In this document: one piece after another, positions 55,229 through 64,000 of the stretch | Layout of the letters: each line of letters starts with the position of its first letter | How positions within the stretch are numbered: position 1 is the first letter of the stretch | Program-made: the position numbers and the translations under genes | The notes under the pieces: generated by a model | The model's input: the letters and a program-made list of their open reading frames with translations, nothing else | Database searches by the model: none | Told to the model about the DNA's origin: nothing | DNA from: Alteromonas sp. ASW11-130 | Lineage (GTDB): Bacteria > Pseudomonadota > Gammaproteobacteria > Enterobacterales > Alteromonadaceae | Length of the DNA stretch: 64,000 nucleotides | Assembly (NCBI RefSeq): GCF_026183735.1 | Contig: NZ_JAPFRE010000015.1 | Location: 383,914-447,913 of the forward strand | Reading direction: 5' to 3'

Positions 55229-57709
55229 TTAAATCTGGGTTTCATGAGTGTCGGTGAATACGGGTAAGGGGCGTGTCCAGATTTTATTATCTACATTTTC
55301 CTTTAACTGATTCCATATATTCGCTTCGGGTATGGGCTTGCCGATTAAGTATCCCTGTCCTTCATGACAATCAAATTGACATAATAATTCATATTGACCC
55401 GCATTTTCGATCCCTTCTGCAATAACAGTAAGTCCCATGTTGCTGACCATTGAGATAATCGAAAAGATAATGTTGCGGTCATCTTTATGTTCGAGCATTC
55501 CAGCTACAAATGAACGGTCGATTTTCACATAATCGGTGGGCAACGCTTTCAGATAACTTAATGAAGAATAACCCGTACCAAAATCATCGATAGCAATTTT
55601 GCAACCCATGTCACGTATTGACTTCATAATCCCGGTTGCACGTTCAATATCTCTGACCAGAGCCGTTTCAGTTAACTCGAGGCAAATACACGCCGGATCC
55701 ACCTTGTTTAACAATATTTGCTGTTGTAAATAAAGCGGCAATGAGGGATCGATGAATTGTGCCGATGACACATTAATAGCGAATTTTATATCTTGAAAAC
55801 CGTTCCCGTTAAGCTCACTTAGTAACCGAGTGCCGTGCGCAATTACCCAGTAGTCCAGTTCCAACATGAAGGCGGTATTTTCTAGAAGAGGTATAAACTC
55901 ACCTGGCATGATCAGGCCTTTGGCAGGATGGTGCCAGCGGATTAACGCCTCGAAGCCAACCAGCTTCCGAGTTTTTAGGTCCAGTTGAGGCTGTAACGCT
56001 AAGCTAAACTGGTCTTCACGAAGTGCAATACGTGCTTCAGATTCCATTTCTACCTTACGCATAACACGCAGGTTCATGCTAGTGTCATACAGTCTGAAGG
56101 ATGCTCCCTGCTCGCTTTTGGCTTCGTACATTGCTATGTCAGCGTGACGTAACAGATCAACAGAGGTGGTCTGCGCTTGTTTAGTGATAGCAATACCAAT
56201 ACTGATAGTGATGTAGAATTGCAAAGCGTCCACGTGCAGAGGTTCAGAAAAAACGTGTAGCAGTTTTTCTACAATGACTTTCACCTGGTCGCGGTCGTTC
56301 AAATTTTCCAACAAAATGACAAATTCATCGCCACCGAACCGCGAAACAATATCGCTTTTTCTAATGGGCCCTTCAATACGCTTAGCTGCCGCTTTAAGTA
56401 AGCGGTCACCAACATCATGGCCATAGCTGTCATTTACCTTTTTAAAATCGTCCAGATCGACGAACATGATTGCCACCCAACTGCCATCTCTCGCCGAGCT
56501 TGCCAATTGCTGTTCAATCTGGAAGGTCAACATATTGCGGTTAGGTAGACCGGTTAAAGGGTCAAACATTGCCATACGTTCTAACTGCGCTGTATTTAGC
56601 GCCATTTTGCTATCGATTTCTTCTAGTTGTGTAGCTAAATCACGGGTAACCTTTTCTAACACATCGAGTTCATCGGGGAAACGGTTTTGCTGCCACATGT
56701 TGGCCTTTTCGCTTTGTAGATAGAAGTCTTGATAACGGTGCTGAGCAAGCAAGGGCAAACGATGACTTAGATCTAATAATTTTTGGCGATAGTTGTTGAA
56801 GAAAAAATACATTAACGCAAAGAAAAGGATGAAAATCACCACGGCCCACCCTATCACTGCTCGCTGATATTCCCGGTTGGTTTGCATGGCGCTGGAAACA
56901 TCTTTAACAAACAATACATAGTGTCCGTTCTCAGCAAACTCGTTTAAAGGCACCGCATTCACGAGATAATCATTCTCGTTTATTTCTAGCATCACCCCTT
57001 TTGAAACCAGTTCATGCACATCTGTCTGCGCGGGTAACACTTCCAGAACCCGGGTTAACAGCATTTTATTTATCGACGAGGTGGGCCCGATCACCTGTAA
57101 TAAAGGATTGGCCGATTGTCTATTGATGTGTTTAATAATCCCGTGCGCATCTAGGCTACCGGACTCATTTAACAATGCCAGCAGCCAGGTCATTTTGCTG
57201 GACAAAATGAACACGCCGACATCCTCCTGCGCAGTCATAATTGGCACTAATACGTAGGATTGGCACCGTTCAACGCACTCAGTTAATAATATTGGTTCAA
57301 GTCGTTGTTTTACCTGTTGCATTTTTTGAGTAACAACTGCAGGTAATTTGCCGCCATGTCCGTACACGAGTTTGTTATTAGCATTGTATAACCAGGCATT
57401 ATCGACATGCATCGTCATATTGAGAGGATCGCGAGCGGTATCGATCATTTGGGTTAGTTGCTTCACATCCGCACTTTCACTATCTGCTAGTGCGGATACG
57501 CTTTCCACCCACAATAATACATTCTGCATAAACAAGCGCTTATACAACGCAAACTTTTGTGCGTTAAGCCGTTGTTGTTCAAACTGTTGTTGCGAAAGTG
57601 ACGAATTTGACTGAACAATCAGTATCGAACTTATAACCAACGTGGTAGTGAAAATCATGGCAAGCATGATGATCATCATTTTCGTTGTTAACGATAAAGA
57701 AAAACGCAT
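55229..57709 (-). CDS. Membrane GGDEF-EAL protein of PBP-porin operon
   Basis: 826 aa. Transmembrane helices at ~11-32 and ~285-307 bracket a periplasmic sensor of about 250 residues (with a CVERCQS disulfide-like pair). A coiled coil leads to GGDEF ('IVSRFGGDEFVILLENLN') and then EAL ('LVGFEALIRWHHPAKG', 'DDFGTGYSSLSYLKALP', 'VIAEGIENAGQYELL'). Both catalytic signatures are intact, so it could make or break c-di-GMP. The start touches the porin stop, making it the third gene of an operon whose first gene is a phosphate-binding-protein-like sensor. The periplasmic domain may read a signal from those partners. Confidence 0.93.
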   Translation of the reverse strand: MRFSLSLTTKMMIIMLAMIFTTTLVISSILIVQSNSSLSQQQFEQQRLNAQKFALYKRLFMQNVLLWVESVSALADSESADVKQLTQMIDTARDPLNMTMHVDNAWLYNANNKLVYGHGGKLPAVVTQKMQQVKQRLEPILLTECVERCQSYVLVPIMTAQEDVGVFILSSKMTWLLALLNESGSLDAHGIIKHINRQSANPLLQVIGPTSSINKMLLTRVLEVLPAQTDVHELVSKGVMLEINENDYLVNAVPLNEFAENGHYVLFVKDVSSAMQTNREYQRAVIGWAVVIFILFFALMYFFFNNYRQKLLDLSHRLPLLAQHRYQDFYLQSEKANMWQQNRFPDELDVLEKVTRDLATQLEEIDSKMALNTAQLERMAMFDPLTGLPNRNMLTFQIEQQLASSARDGSWVAIMFVDLDDFKKVNDSYGHDVGDRLLKAAAKRIEGPIRKSDIVSRFGGDEFVILLENLNDRDQVKVIVEKLLHVFSEPLHVDALQFYITISIGIAITKQAQTTSVDLLRHADIAMYEAKSEQGASFRLYDTSMNLRVMRKVEMESEARIALREDQFSLALQPQLDLKTRKLVGFEALIRWHHPAKGLIMPGEFIPLLENTAFMLELDYWVIAHGTRLLSELNGNGFQDIKFAINVSSAQFIDPSLPLYLQQQILLNKVDPACICLELTETALVRDIERATGIMKSIRDMGCKIAIDDFGTGYSSLSYLKALPTDYVKIDRSFVAGMLEHKDDRNIIFSIISMVSNMGLTVIAEGIENAGQYELLCQFDCHEGQGYLIGKPIPEANIWNQLKENVDNKIWTRPLPVFTDTHETQI

Positions 57710-58879
57710 CTAAAACCAGTACATTAGTTGTATAGACCACATTTGCCAATGCTTTTTGGTTGAACTAATTACGGTTGGATCAATCACTCCATTGATGCGA
57801 CCTGCCCCTTCCACCCAATGGTGCTCGCCCTGCAAACGCCAATTATTAGCAATATCCCATCGAAGTCCCACGGCAACCGTGTTCATATAGCCAAAGTACG
57901 CTGGTACCAACCCGTCAGTTTGTTGGTTTAGCTTAATTCCGTCGGGGTCGTCTCTGTTGACATCATACGTATCAAACCGTACCAATGAGCTGACGGCAGG
58001 TGAAAGTAGATATCTGGCTTGTACATACCCTCCCTCACCGATCAAATACTGTCTGAAAGTGGGGGAAATTGCGCCGCGGTTATCGCGTCTTTCTTGTAAT
58101 AATTCCGCGCTAAGTTCCCATTTTTCACTAAAATATTGCAATGACAATACGTATCTCTCTACATCGGTGCTGCCATCGATGAAGTTGTCGCTGGGCGAAG
58201 CTTCATATACAAAGTCAGAGGCGAGATAACTCGCCCCGAGCCTCCAATTTAACGAAGCCGGCTGCCAATAAATACTGGCTTGATGAACAAAATCCTGCTT
58301 TGAGTCTCCCTTGGCCATAGGCCCAAGGAAAGCCTGAGTTTGTTCTTTGCTTACTGATGAGCGCCCCAAACTCCAGTTAAGTTGCCACTGTCCAAGATTC
58401 GTTTGATGTTCGGATTGTAATAGCACGCCGTCACTACCCAGCGCGATATCACGAAAACTGTCAAAGTATACCGATTGTGGCAGGATGGCTGTTTCCCGCG
58501 TATGCGGCACATCTCGGGTGGCCGAATAAAGCCAATGGTGGTTTTTGTATCTCCCCAAATGTAAGTGGGTGGATATCAGTTCATTTTCAATCAATGTCCA
58601 GTCTAAGAACAGGTAATCCAGACGATTTCCCTGTTCATAGCGATTGCCTCCATCCAGGTACACCAGCTGCCCCACCAGCGCAAGTGACGAATTAAACTGA
58701 TAACGTCCATTTATGCCCATTTCAGTCAATTCTGATGTCACCGCGTCATTGTCCGTGATGAAATGGCTCCCGCTTGATTGCGTAATACCTTGTGCGATGT
58801 AGCCATGCCAACTCATTTGCTGGGCAGTAGCCACAGGCATTAGCAGCAATATCAATACAGAAGTTATAATCTTTTTCAT
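57710..58879 (-). CDS. Outer-membrane porin-like protein
   Basis: 389 aa. Signal peptide (KKIITSVLILLLMPVATA-QQ), then alternating beta strands ('SWHGYIAQGITQSSG', 'LDYLFLDWTLIENELIST', 'YVLSLQYFSEKWELSAELL') ending in 'MWSIQLMYWF' with a terminal Phe. A 16-stranded-type barrel of unknown specificity. Overlaps the preceding gene (ATGA) and abuts the GGDEF-EAL gene. Confidence 0.82.
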   Translation of the reverse strand: MKKIITSVLILLLMPVATAQQMSWHGYIAQGITQSSGSHFITDNDAVTSELTEMGINGRYQFNSSLALVGQLVYLDGGNRYEQGNRLDYLFLDWTLIENELISTHLHLGRYKNHHWLYSATRDVPHTRETAILPQSVYFDSFRDIALGSDGVLLQSEHQTNLGQWQLNWSLGRSSVSKEQTQAFLGPMAKGDSKQDFVHQASIYWQPASLNWRLGASYLASDFVYEASPSDNFIDGSTDVERYVLSLQYFSEKWELSAELLQERRDNRGAISPTFRQYLIGEGGYVQARYLLSPAVSSLVRFDTYDVNRDDPDGIKLNQQTDGLVPAYFGYMNTVAVGLRWDIANNWRLQGEHHWVEGAGRINGVIDPTVISSTKKHWQMWSIQLMYWF

Positions 58880-59346
58880 TGTGCTTCTTCCCTGGCCTTG
58901 TCGCTTAGTTGCTCTACAAACCCATCTTCGGCGTAACCAATAGCCCCCGGAGTAGAAAGCACCGCTTCAATCATCGCGGCTTGGGATTTCTTTATAAGTG
59001 GGGGGTCGCCCTGGCCTGAATACGTGATTTGGTGCCACAACCGTTCTAATTGATAGGGAAACATATTTAAATTTTGCTTGCAGAATTGCTTATGAAGCAT
59101 GGAGCTTGGCTCTAACACGAATACGGTTATTTTACTGCCATCATCCCAAAATTGTTTACGGGCGCTAAAAATTTGTCTGATTTCTGATTGAGAGAATGAA
59201 ACCTGATTAACTGACTCATTAGTAACAATAGTCAAAGTCTGCCCGTAAGCGTGTGGCATAAACATAAAGCACCAAATAATAAGTATATTTAGTACATAAA
59301 TACTCGTTCGAATGTTAACGGTTAGCAGGCGATCCATTTGAGCCAC
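58876..59346 (-). CDS. Short PstS-like periplasmic substrate-binding protein
   Basis: 156 aa from a GTG preceded by AAGGGAG with an 8-nt spacing (an ATG 3 codons on is possible). Signal sequence (…WCFMFMPHAYG-QT), then 'QVSFSQSEIRQIFSARKQFW' and 'AVLSTPGAIGYAEDG', the phosphate-ABC-transporter substrate-binding pattern, but only about half its usual length and with no transporter genes near. Probably a ligand sensor that works with the porin and GGDEF-EAL protein in the same operon. Confidence 0.85.
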   Translation of the reverse strand: MAQMDRLLTVNIRTSIYVLNILIIWCFMFMPHAYGQTLTIVTNESVNQVSFSQSEIRQIFSARKQFWDDGSKITVFVLEPSSMLHKQFCKQNLNMFPYQLERLWHQITYSGQGDPPLIKKSQAAMIEAVLSTPGAIGYAEDGFVEQLSDKAREEAQ

Positions 59347-59460
59347 TAAAAGCGCTCCCTTTCAACGCAATTCGCATATTAAGCGATATTTTATTATTGT
59401 AGATAAGAAGCGCTAATATGTAGCTAATCTTCAGAAATTTAATGGAAATTAAAGCTGAAT

Positions 59461-60486
59461 TTAATGTTCTAGCAGTCGAGCAAGTTGATCAATTACAGCT
59501 TGTTCACTTATTTTTTCCATCAAGTGCTCTCCTTTAGCGCGTATACCCCAAGGTAATGTTTCCCAGTTTTTTCCATATTGACGACGCACACACTCATCGT
59601 ATACCGATACAACGCGTCCTAAATCGTTGTATGGCCCAGTTCGCCGTGGATTAGAATGCGCATACAATCCAACAACCGGGGTGCCGACCGTGGTAGCCAT
59701 ATGAGCTGGACCAGTATCCGGCGCAATGACAAGTCGTGCGTGCTTGATCAACGCCTGAAGCTGATGAAGCGACGTTTCTCCCACATAATTTCTCGCTACC
59801 GAATCGGTATGAGAAAGTATGGCTTCAGCCGTCTGTTTGTCCAGCTTTCCGGGGCCGCCGCATAGTACTACTGGCATAGACTTTGAAAACAGATGCTCAA
59901 CTATACGTGCGTATCGCTCAGGCAACCAACTACGCTCTTGTTTGCTGGCGGCAGGGCTAATTATGACAAATTGACCTAACTCTTTTGCTTGCGCGGCGGC
60001 CCATTTTTTAGCCTCATGATCGAGGGGAATATGCCACTGGGGAGCAGCATCTTTTGGCACGCCCAGGGCATCCGCAAAGCCCATAAACCCGTCCAATACA
60101 TGGGCATGTTTGCGCGCACTAATGCGTTGATTGGTGAATAACCAGTGAAGTTCTTTACTACGGTGCCAGTCAAAACCAATGCGTCTTTTCGCTTTAATTG
60201 CGGTGGAGACTAAGTTTGCACGAAGCGCAACCTGCATCACTAAAAGCGCATCGAAGACCGTATCGGCCAGCATTGCTTTCAATCTTTTAACGCCTTCTTT
60301 CCCTTCCTTTTTGTCATACACAACAAACCGGATATTAGGCATCAATCGCACCAACTGGTATTCAATTTTACCAATTACCCAGGTAATTTCGGTGTCGGGC
60401 CAATGCCGCTGAATACGATTAACCATAGCAGCAGCGTGACAGACATCACCTATTGCAGACAGGCGCATTAAACAAATTTTTTTCAC
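59461..60486 (-). CDS. Glycosyltransferase family 9 (heptosyltransferase-like)
   Basis: 341 aa, GTG start with GAAGGGG upstream. Hallmarks of GT9: 'MRLSAIGDVCHAAAMV', 'VIISPAASKQERSWLPERYA', 'LVIAPDTGPAHMATTVGTPV', 'VGLYAHSNPRRTGPY'. Adds heptose (or a related sugar) to the inner-core LPS at the inner face of the membrane. Divergent from kdkA, which acts on the same region of LPS, supporting an inner-core role. Confidence 0.88.
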   Translation of the reverse strand: MKKICLMRLSAIGDVCHAAAMVNRIQRHWPDTEITWVIGKIEYQLVRLMPNIRFVVYDKKEGKEGVKRLKAMLADTVFDALLVMQVALRANLVSTAIKAKRRIGFDWHRSKELHWLFTNQRISARKHAHVLDGFMGFADALGVPKDAAPQWHIPLDHEAKKWAAAQAKELGQFVIISPAASKQERSWLPERYARIVEHLFSKSMPVVLCGGPGKLDKQTAEAILSHTDSVARNYVGETSLHQLQALIKHARLVIAPDTGPAHMATTVGTPVVGLYAHSNPRRTGPYNDLGRVVSVYDECVRRQYGKNWETLPWGIRAKGEHLMEKISEQAVIDQLARLLEH

Positions 60487-60531
60487 AAACCCCTTCCTTA
60501 TAAGGCTGAAATATATGGATAATTGATTACA

Positions 60532-61284
60532 ATGGATAATTTACCATATCAGTGGTGCGAAATGACGATTAAACAGCAACAAATCGGTCGCAGACAATTC
60601 GTGTTGTTCGATGAGACGATAATGCCTCGTCCCGAAAAAGCTTTTTTCGATGTTAAGCATTGGCAGCGTCAAAACAAGATAGTGGGACGGGCAAAAGGGC
60701 GTGGTACCACGGTATTCATAAAATCTTTAAACGATGTTTGGGTTTTACGCCACTTTCGTCGAGGTGGTATGATTGGAAAAGTGCTGGAAGATCAATATTT
60801 TTATACTGGCTTATCTCGTACAAGAGCATTTACCGAGTTCAACTTACTGACATCAATGAAGGCAATGAATTTGCCTGTGCCCACGCCTATCGCAGCTTAC
60901 GTTTCAAGACGGGGCTTTCTCTACCGCGCAGATTTATTGACCCGACTAATTCCCCACAGTGAAGACCTACATAGTATTTTATGTCGTCGGGATCTCGCTG
61001 AACACGAGTGGCATCATATAGGTGAAACGATAGCGCGCTTTCATACTGCGCAAATCTATCATCATGATCTAAATGTGCGGAACATCATGCTCAATGACCA
61101 GTCGCAAGCATGGCTGATTGATTTCGACCGTTGCTATAAACGCGCAGGAAATGGCTGGAAACAAGACAATTTAGCCCGTTTGCGGCGCTCTTTGGTTAAA
61201 GAACGCGGCAAACATACTACTTTTAAGTGGACGGAAGCAGATTGGCAAAGCTTAATGATGGGGTATCGTCAATACCAAACGTAA
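60532..61284 (+). CDS. kdkA: 3-deoxy-D-manno-octulosonic acid (Kdo) kinase
   Basis: About 250 aa from ATG 60532; ATG 60562 is an alternative with a slightly shorter N-terminus. 'VGRAKGRGTTVFIKS', 'WVLRHFRRGGMIGKVLED', 'FTEFNLLTSMKAMNLPVPTP', catalytic 'IYHHDLNVRNIMLND' (HxDLNxxNI) and metal-binding 'AWLIDFDRCY' match KdkA. It phosphorylates Kdo of the LPS inner core, characteristic of species with a single Kdo. Its end overlaps the wzi-like gene by 16 nt on the opposite strand. Confidence 0.92.
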   Translation: MDNLPYQWCEMTIKQQQIGRRQFVLFDETIMPRPEKAFFDVKHWQRQNKIVGRAKGRGTTVFIKSLNDVWVLRHFRRGGMIGKVLEDQYFYTGLSRTRAFTEFNLLTSMKAMNLPVPTPIAAYVSRRGFLYRADLLTRLIPHSEDLHSILCRRDLAEHEWHHIGETIARFHTAQIYHHDLNVRNIMLNDQSQAWLIDFDRCYKRAGNGWKQDNLARLRRSLVKERGKHTTFKWTEADWQSLMMGYRQYQT

Positions 61285-62735
61285 CGAAGATCCAGGAATA
61301 CCGAGGTGTCCGTTGCGTGTTTTTCACCTAGATCGCGGTCCTGATATTCTGCCCCTATTCTGACCAAAAAGTTTCCATAGGGCTGTTGATAATAACCGCT
61401 AACGAGCTTTAACTCTTCGCTTGCAGAGTCGGTTAAAACGGGCGACGGTCTACCTTTGTCGGAATTTAACTCGATCTGCGACATTTTTAGCATTGCTGAA
61501 CGCCCTTGCATCCCCCGCCACTGAATGCCCAATGTTGTTTGTTTTGCATCTGAGTCGTACGTGCTACCCACAGCTCGGTTGTAATGCCGGTAACCACTCT
61601 GATAAATGCTATGCTCGTAGTAACAATTTGTGGCTGTATTACCGTCTCCCACACAGGCTATATTTGTGTCACTGTTTTCTAAATAGAGCTTAAATGAGCC
61701 AACATAGGTGCTAATACCTAAAAGATTGGCGTTATCCGTGACTTTGTAGTCTTTCGCGTCCTCCCCAATCCGTTGTCCATATAGGGTAATGGGTTGTTCG
61801 AGCAGCTTGAATGAATAGGCCAGATCGAACCCCGCTATATGATTACCCGTTGTGGTATTTAGCTCTTTATCACACGTCTCTAATTCATCTATACACTGGG
61901 TTTGGAAGGTAAGTACATCGACTAAATCTCCTATCGAGTTGGGTTGCCCAGCGCCGCCCCACATGGCCACCCAGGACATTCCGAATGTTAAGCCCTTGAA
62001 AGGGGCTGCGGTAAACCTAGCGCGCCATAGTTTGGCACCCTCGATTTCACGTACATCCTGAAATTTACCTATTTCGGCGCTGGCATACCAGGCTCCTAGC
62101 CAGCTTAACCAAGGCGATTCAGATGCCACTGCGCTACTTTTAAATAATCCTACGGTTGGGATGGGTCTTGCGTTGGTCGATAGAATCAAACTGCTGTCGT
62201 TTGCTGGCCCCCAAAATTGGTCAGTGGCTCCTGCTTTAACGATCCATTCCCCCAAATGCATAGCCACATAGGAGTTATCCAAATTGGTATTTTCATCATC
62301 AATCATATTCGCACTAAGCTTTGCGGACCATCTGCCGGTGACAACTTCTGCTTGATGACTAAGTTGCACTTCTTGTCCATAGGACCCATGTACGGAGTCA
62401 AATCTAACGGGGTCTGAAGCTACACGGGCTGAAGTGATCTGGCGAAGGACATCTTGCTGTCGATACTTTAGATAATGCTGGAGCCTTCGCGCTGCACGTT
62501 TGGCAGGCTCAGGTAGTGCATGCGTATCAAGTGAGCGCAATTGGCTATCTATACCCCGCCAGGGGACAGGGTAGCTAATGGCTACTGCATCTATAACCTG
62601 AAACTCCACTAACGTTCGCAGATCTTGATGTAATGACTCGTCGTTGGTACCAATCCATGGCGATGCCAGACTCATCGGTGTCGCCATTAATAATAGGCTA
62701 AGTAAACTCGATAAACGCACATTAATCCTTTTCAT
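61269..62735 (-). CDS. Capsule assembly Wzi-family outer-membrane protein
   Basis: 488 aa from ATG 62735, which gives a signal peptide (KRINVRLSSLLSLLLMATP…LAS); the longer frame begins inside the coaD gene on the other strand and has no signal. 'DQFWGPANDSSLILSTNARP' and 'FGMSWVAMWGGAGQPNS' match Wzi-like proteins, which form an 18-strand barrel that anchors polysaccharide on the cell surface. Placed next to LPS core genes. Terminal strand 'SVFLDLRYVWY' ends in an aromatic. Confidence 0.85.
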   Translation of the reverse strand: MKRINVRLSSLLSLLLMATPMSLASPWIGTNDESLHQDLRTLVEFQVIDAVAISYPVPWRGIDSQLRSLDTHALPEPAKRAARRLQHYLKYRQQDVLRQITSARVASDPVRFDSVHGSYGQEVQLSHQAEVVTGRWSAKLSANMIDDENTNLDNSYVAMHLGEWIVKAGATDQFWGPANDSSLILSTNARPIPTVGLFKSSAVASESPWLSWLGAWYASAEIGKFQDVREIEGAKLWRARFTAAPFKGLTFGMSWVAMWGGAGQPNSIGDLVDVLTFQTQCIDELETCDKELNTTTGNHIAGFDLAYSFKLLEQPITLYGQRIGEDAKDYKVTDNANLLGISTYVGSFKLYLENSDTNIACVGDGNTATNCYYEHSIYQSGYRHYNRAVGSTYDSDAKQTTLGIQWRGMQGRSAMLKMSQIELNSDKGRPSPVLTDSASEELKLVSGYYQQPYGNFLVRIGAEYQDRDLGEKHATDTSVFLDLRYVWY

Positions 62736-62818
62736 TAAAGAGTACTGCGGTATGGTAGCGCAAGACATGCGAGACGCAAAGCATAAACAGGATTGCATCA
62801 GCCGCCAATTCTGGTTAA

Positions 62819-63331
<513 letters not shown>

Positions 63332-63343
63332 CCAGGGATTTAC

Positions 63344-64000
63344 TTAACGTTGGCAACGTGGACAAAAAAAGGTATTGCGTTGTCCAATTACCACACTGTT
63401 TATAGTCCCTTCACATTGTTCGCATGCTTTTCCTGCACGCCCATATACTCTAAGGTGCTGCCTGAAGTAACCAGGACTCCCATCACTTTGAATAAAATCT
63501 TTTAAGGTAGTGCCGCCTTGCTGAATAGCACTCGCCAGCACATCTTTAATCTCTTTCGTTAGTTTTTGGTAGCGTTGAAAAGAAATCCTTCCCGCAGCAC
63601 GGCGAGGGTCGATGTTGGCCATAAATAAGGCCTCGTTCGCATAGATATTCCCTACCCCTACTACTACGTCATTATCCATAATAAAGCTTTTTACTGGTGT
63701 TTTACGGCCTCTAGAGAGCGTATACAGGTGCTGTGCAGTGAACGCTTCGGTTAGTGGCTCAGGGCCTAGATTTTGTAGTTGGGGAAGCACTTCACCCTGT
63801 GGTTGCCATAAACAGGCTCCAAAACGCCTGGCATCGTTAAATCGCAGACATTTTCCACTACTTAAAACAATATCAAGATGGTCATGTTTTATCGGTTCCA
63901 ACGTGGCCGGCACGACGCGTAATTTCCCCGACATGCCCAAATGCAACACAATTTGGGCAATACCGATATCAATTAGCAAATACTTTGCTCGTCGGTGTAC
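63344..64000 (-). CDS. mutM: Formamidopyrimidine-DNA glycosylase, partial (N-terminus beyond window)
   Basis: The visible ~218 residues are the central and C-terminal parts of MutM: 'LHLGMSGKLRVV', 'LRFNDARRFGACLW', 'LGPEPLTEAFTAQHLYTL', 'MDNDVVVGVGNIYANEALF', the C-terminal helix-two-turn-helix and the zinc finger 'CEQCEGTINSVVIGQRNT' plus 'FFCPRCQR'. The catalytic PELPE start lies outside the window; the frame stays open to base 64000. Excises 8-oxoguanine from DNA. Confidence 0.96.
   Translation of the reverse strand, partial: VHRRAKYLLIDIGIAQIVLHLGMSGKLRVVPATLEPIKHDHLDIVLSSGKCLRFNDARRFGACLWQPQGEVLPQLQNLGPEPLTEAFTAQHLYTLSRGRKTPVKSFIMDNDVVVGVGNIYANEALFMANIDPRRAAGRISFQRYQKLTKEIKDVLASAIQQGGTTLKDFIQSDGSPGYFRQHLRVYGRAGKACEQCEGTINSVVIGQRNTFFCPRCQR

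Overview
The window looks like a chromosomal segment of a marine gammaproteobacterium of the Alteromonadales (Alteromonas-like). This rests on moderate GC, the housekeeping blocks (kbl-tdh-glpE-glpG, ubiC-ubiA with ubiK nearby, rep, coaD, mutM, kdkA), many TonB, c-di-GMP and outer-membrane genes, and PEP-CTERM proteins. Genus is inference. I see no prophage, IS element, integrase or CRISPR array, but the first ~43 kb is clearly accessory and the last ~20 kb is core.

Layout. 1-8.5 kb: a Sec-exported Rhs/SpvB-type polymorphic toxin gene (2374 aa), preceded by a small exported protein and followed by two lipoprotein genes that are candidate immunity proteins. 9-17 kb: an MBL-fold hydrolase; a copper/silver RND efflux operon (cusC-cusB-cusA, with two CusF-like domains fused to CusB) led by a small Met/His/Cys-rich exported protein; and a truncated NqrF-like reductase fused by an apparent deletion to the end of cusA. 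17.4-21.4 kb: an iron island with a TonB-dependent siderophore receptor, ferredoxin-NADP reductase and an unknown 112-aa protein, each with a recognisable Fur box upstream. 21.5-25.6 kb: the most unusual locus, a tight five-gene operon encoding a nucleotidyltransferase, a divergent PurC (SAICAR synthetase)-like protein, a tandem AbrB-like protein, a thymidylate-kinase-like P-loop kinase and a HisG lacking its histidine-feedback domain. No purine or histidine biosynthesis genes lie around it, so it may make or modify an unknown nucleotide-derived product.

26-36 kb: a host-attachment (baeRF-like) protein, two tandem PEP-CTERM proteins, a CadC/ToxR-like membrane regulator with a beta-propeller sensor, a 59-aa exported peptide precursor with a CX5C tail, and a decaying stand-alone NRPS adenylation domain. 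35.5-43.4 kb: an autotransporter-barrel protein divergent from a three-gene unit (Ser/Thr kinase, Sel1/coiled-coil/caspase lipoprotein, alpha/beta-hydrolase lipoprotein), then two unknown envelope proteins. 43.6 kb: tRNA-Arg(CCG) with a partial 5' duplicate of itself.

44-64 kb: cytochrome c5, a GAF-GAF-GGDEF-EAL protein with a degenerate EAL domain, rep helicase, ubiquinone genes (ubiK, ubiA, ubiC), a FliL-like protein, the glpG-glpE-tdh-kbl operon, a periplasmic-binding-protein/porin/GGDEF-EAL operon, and LPS/capsule genes (GT9 heptosyltransferase-like, kdkA, wzi) ending in coaD and the C-terminal part of mutM, which runs off the window. Function calls are from motif recognition by eye; no database search was possible.
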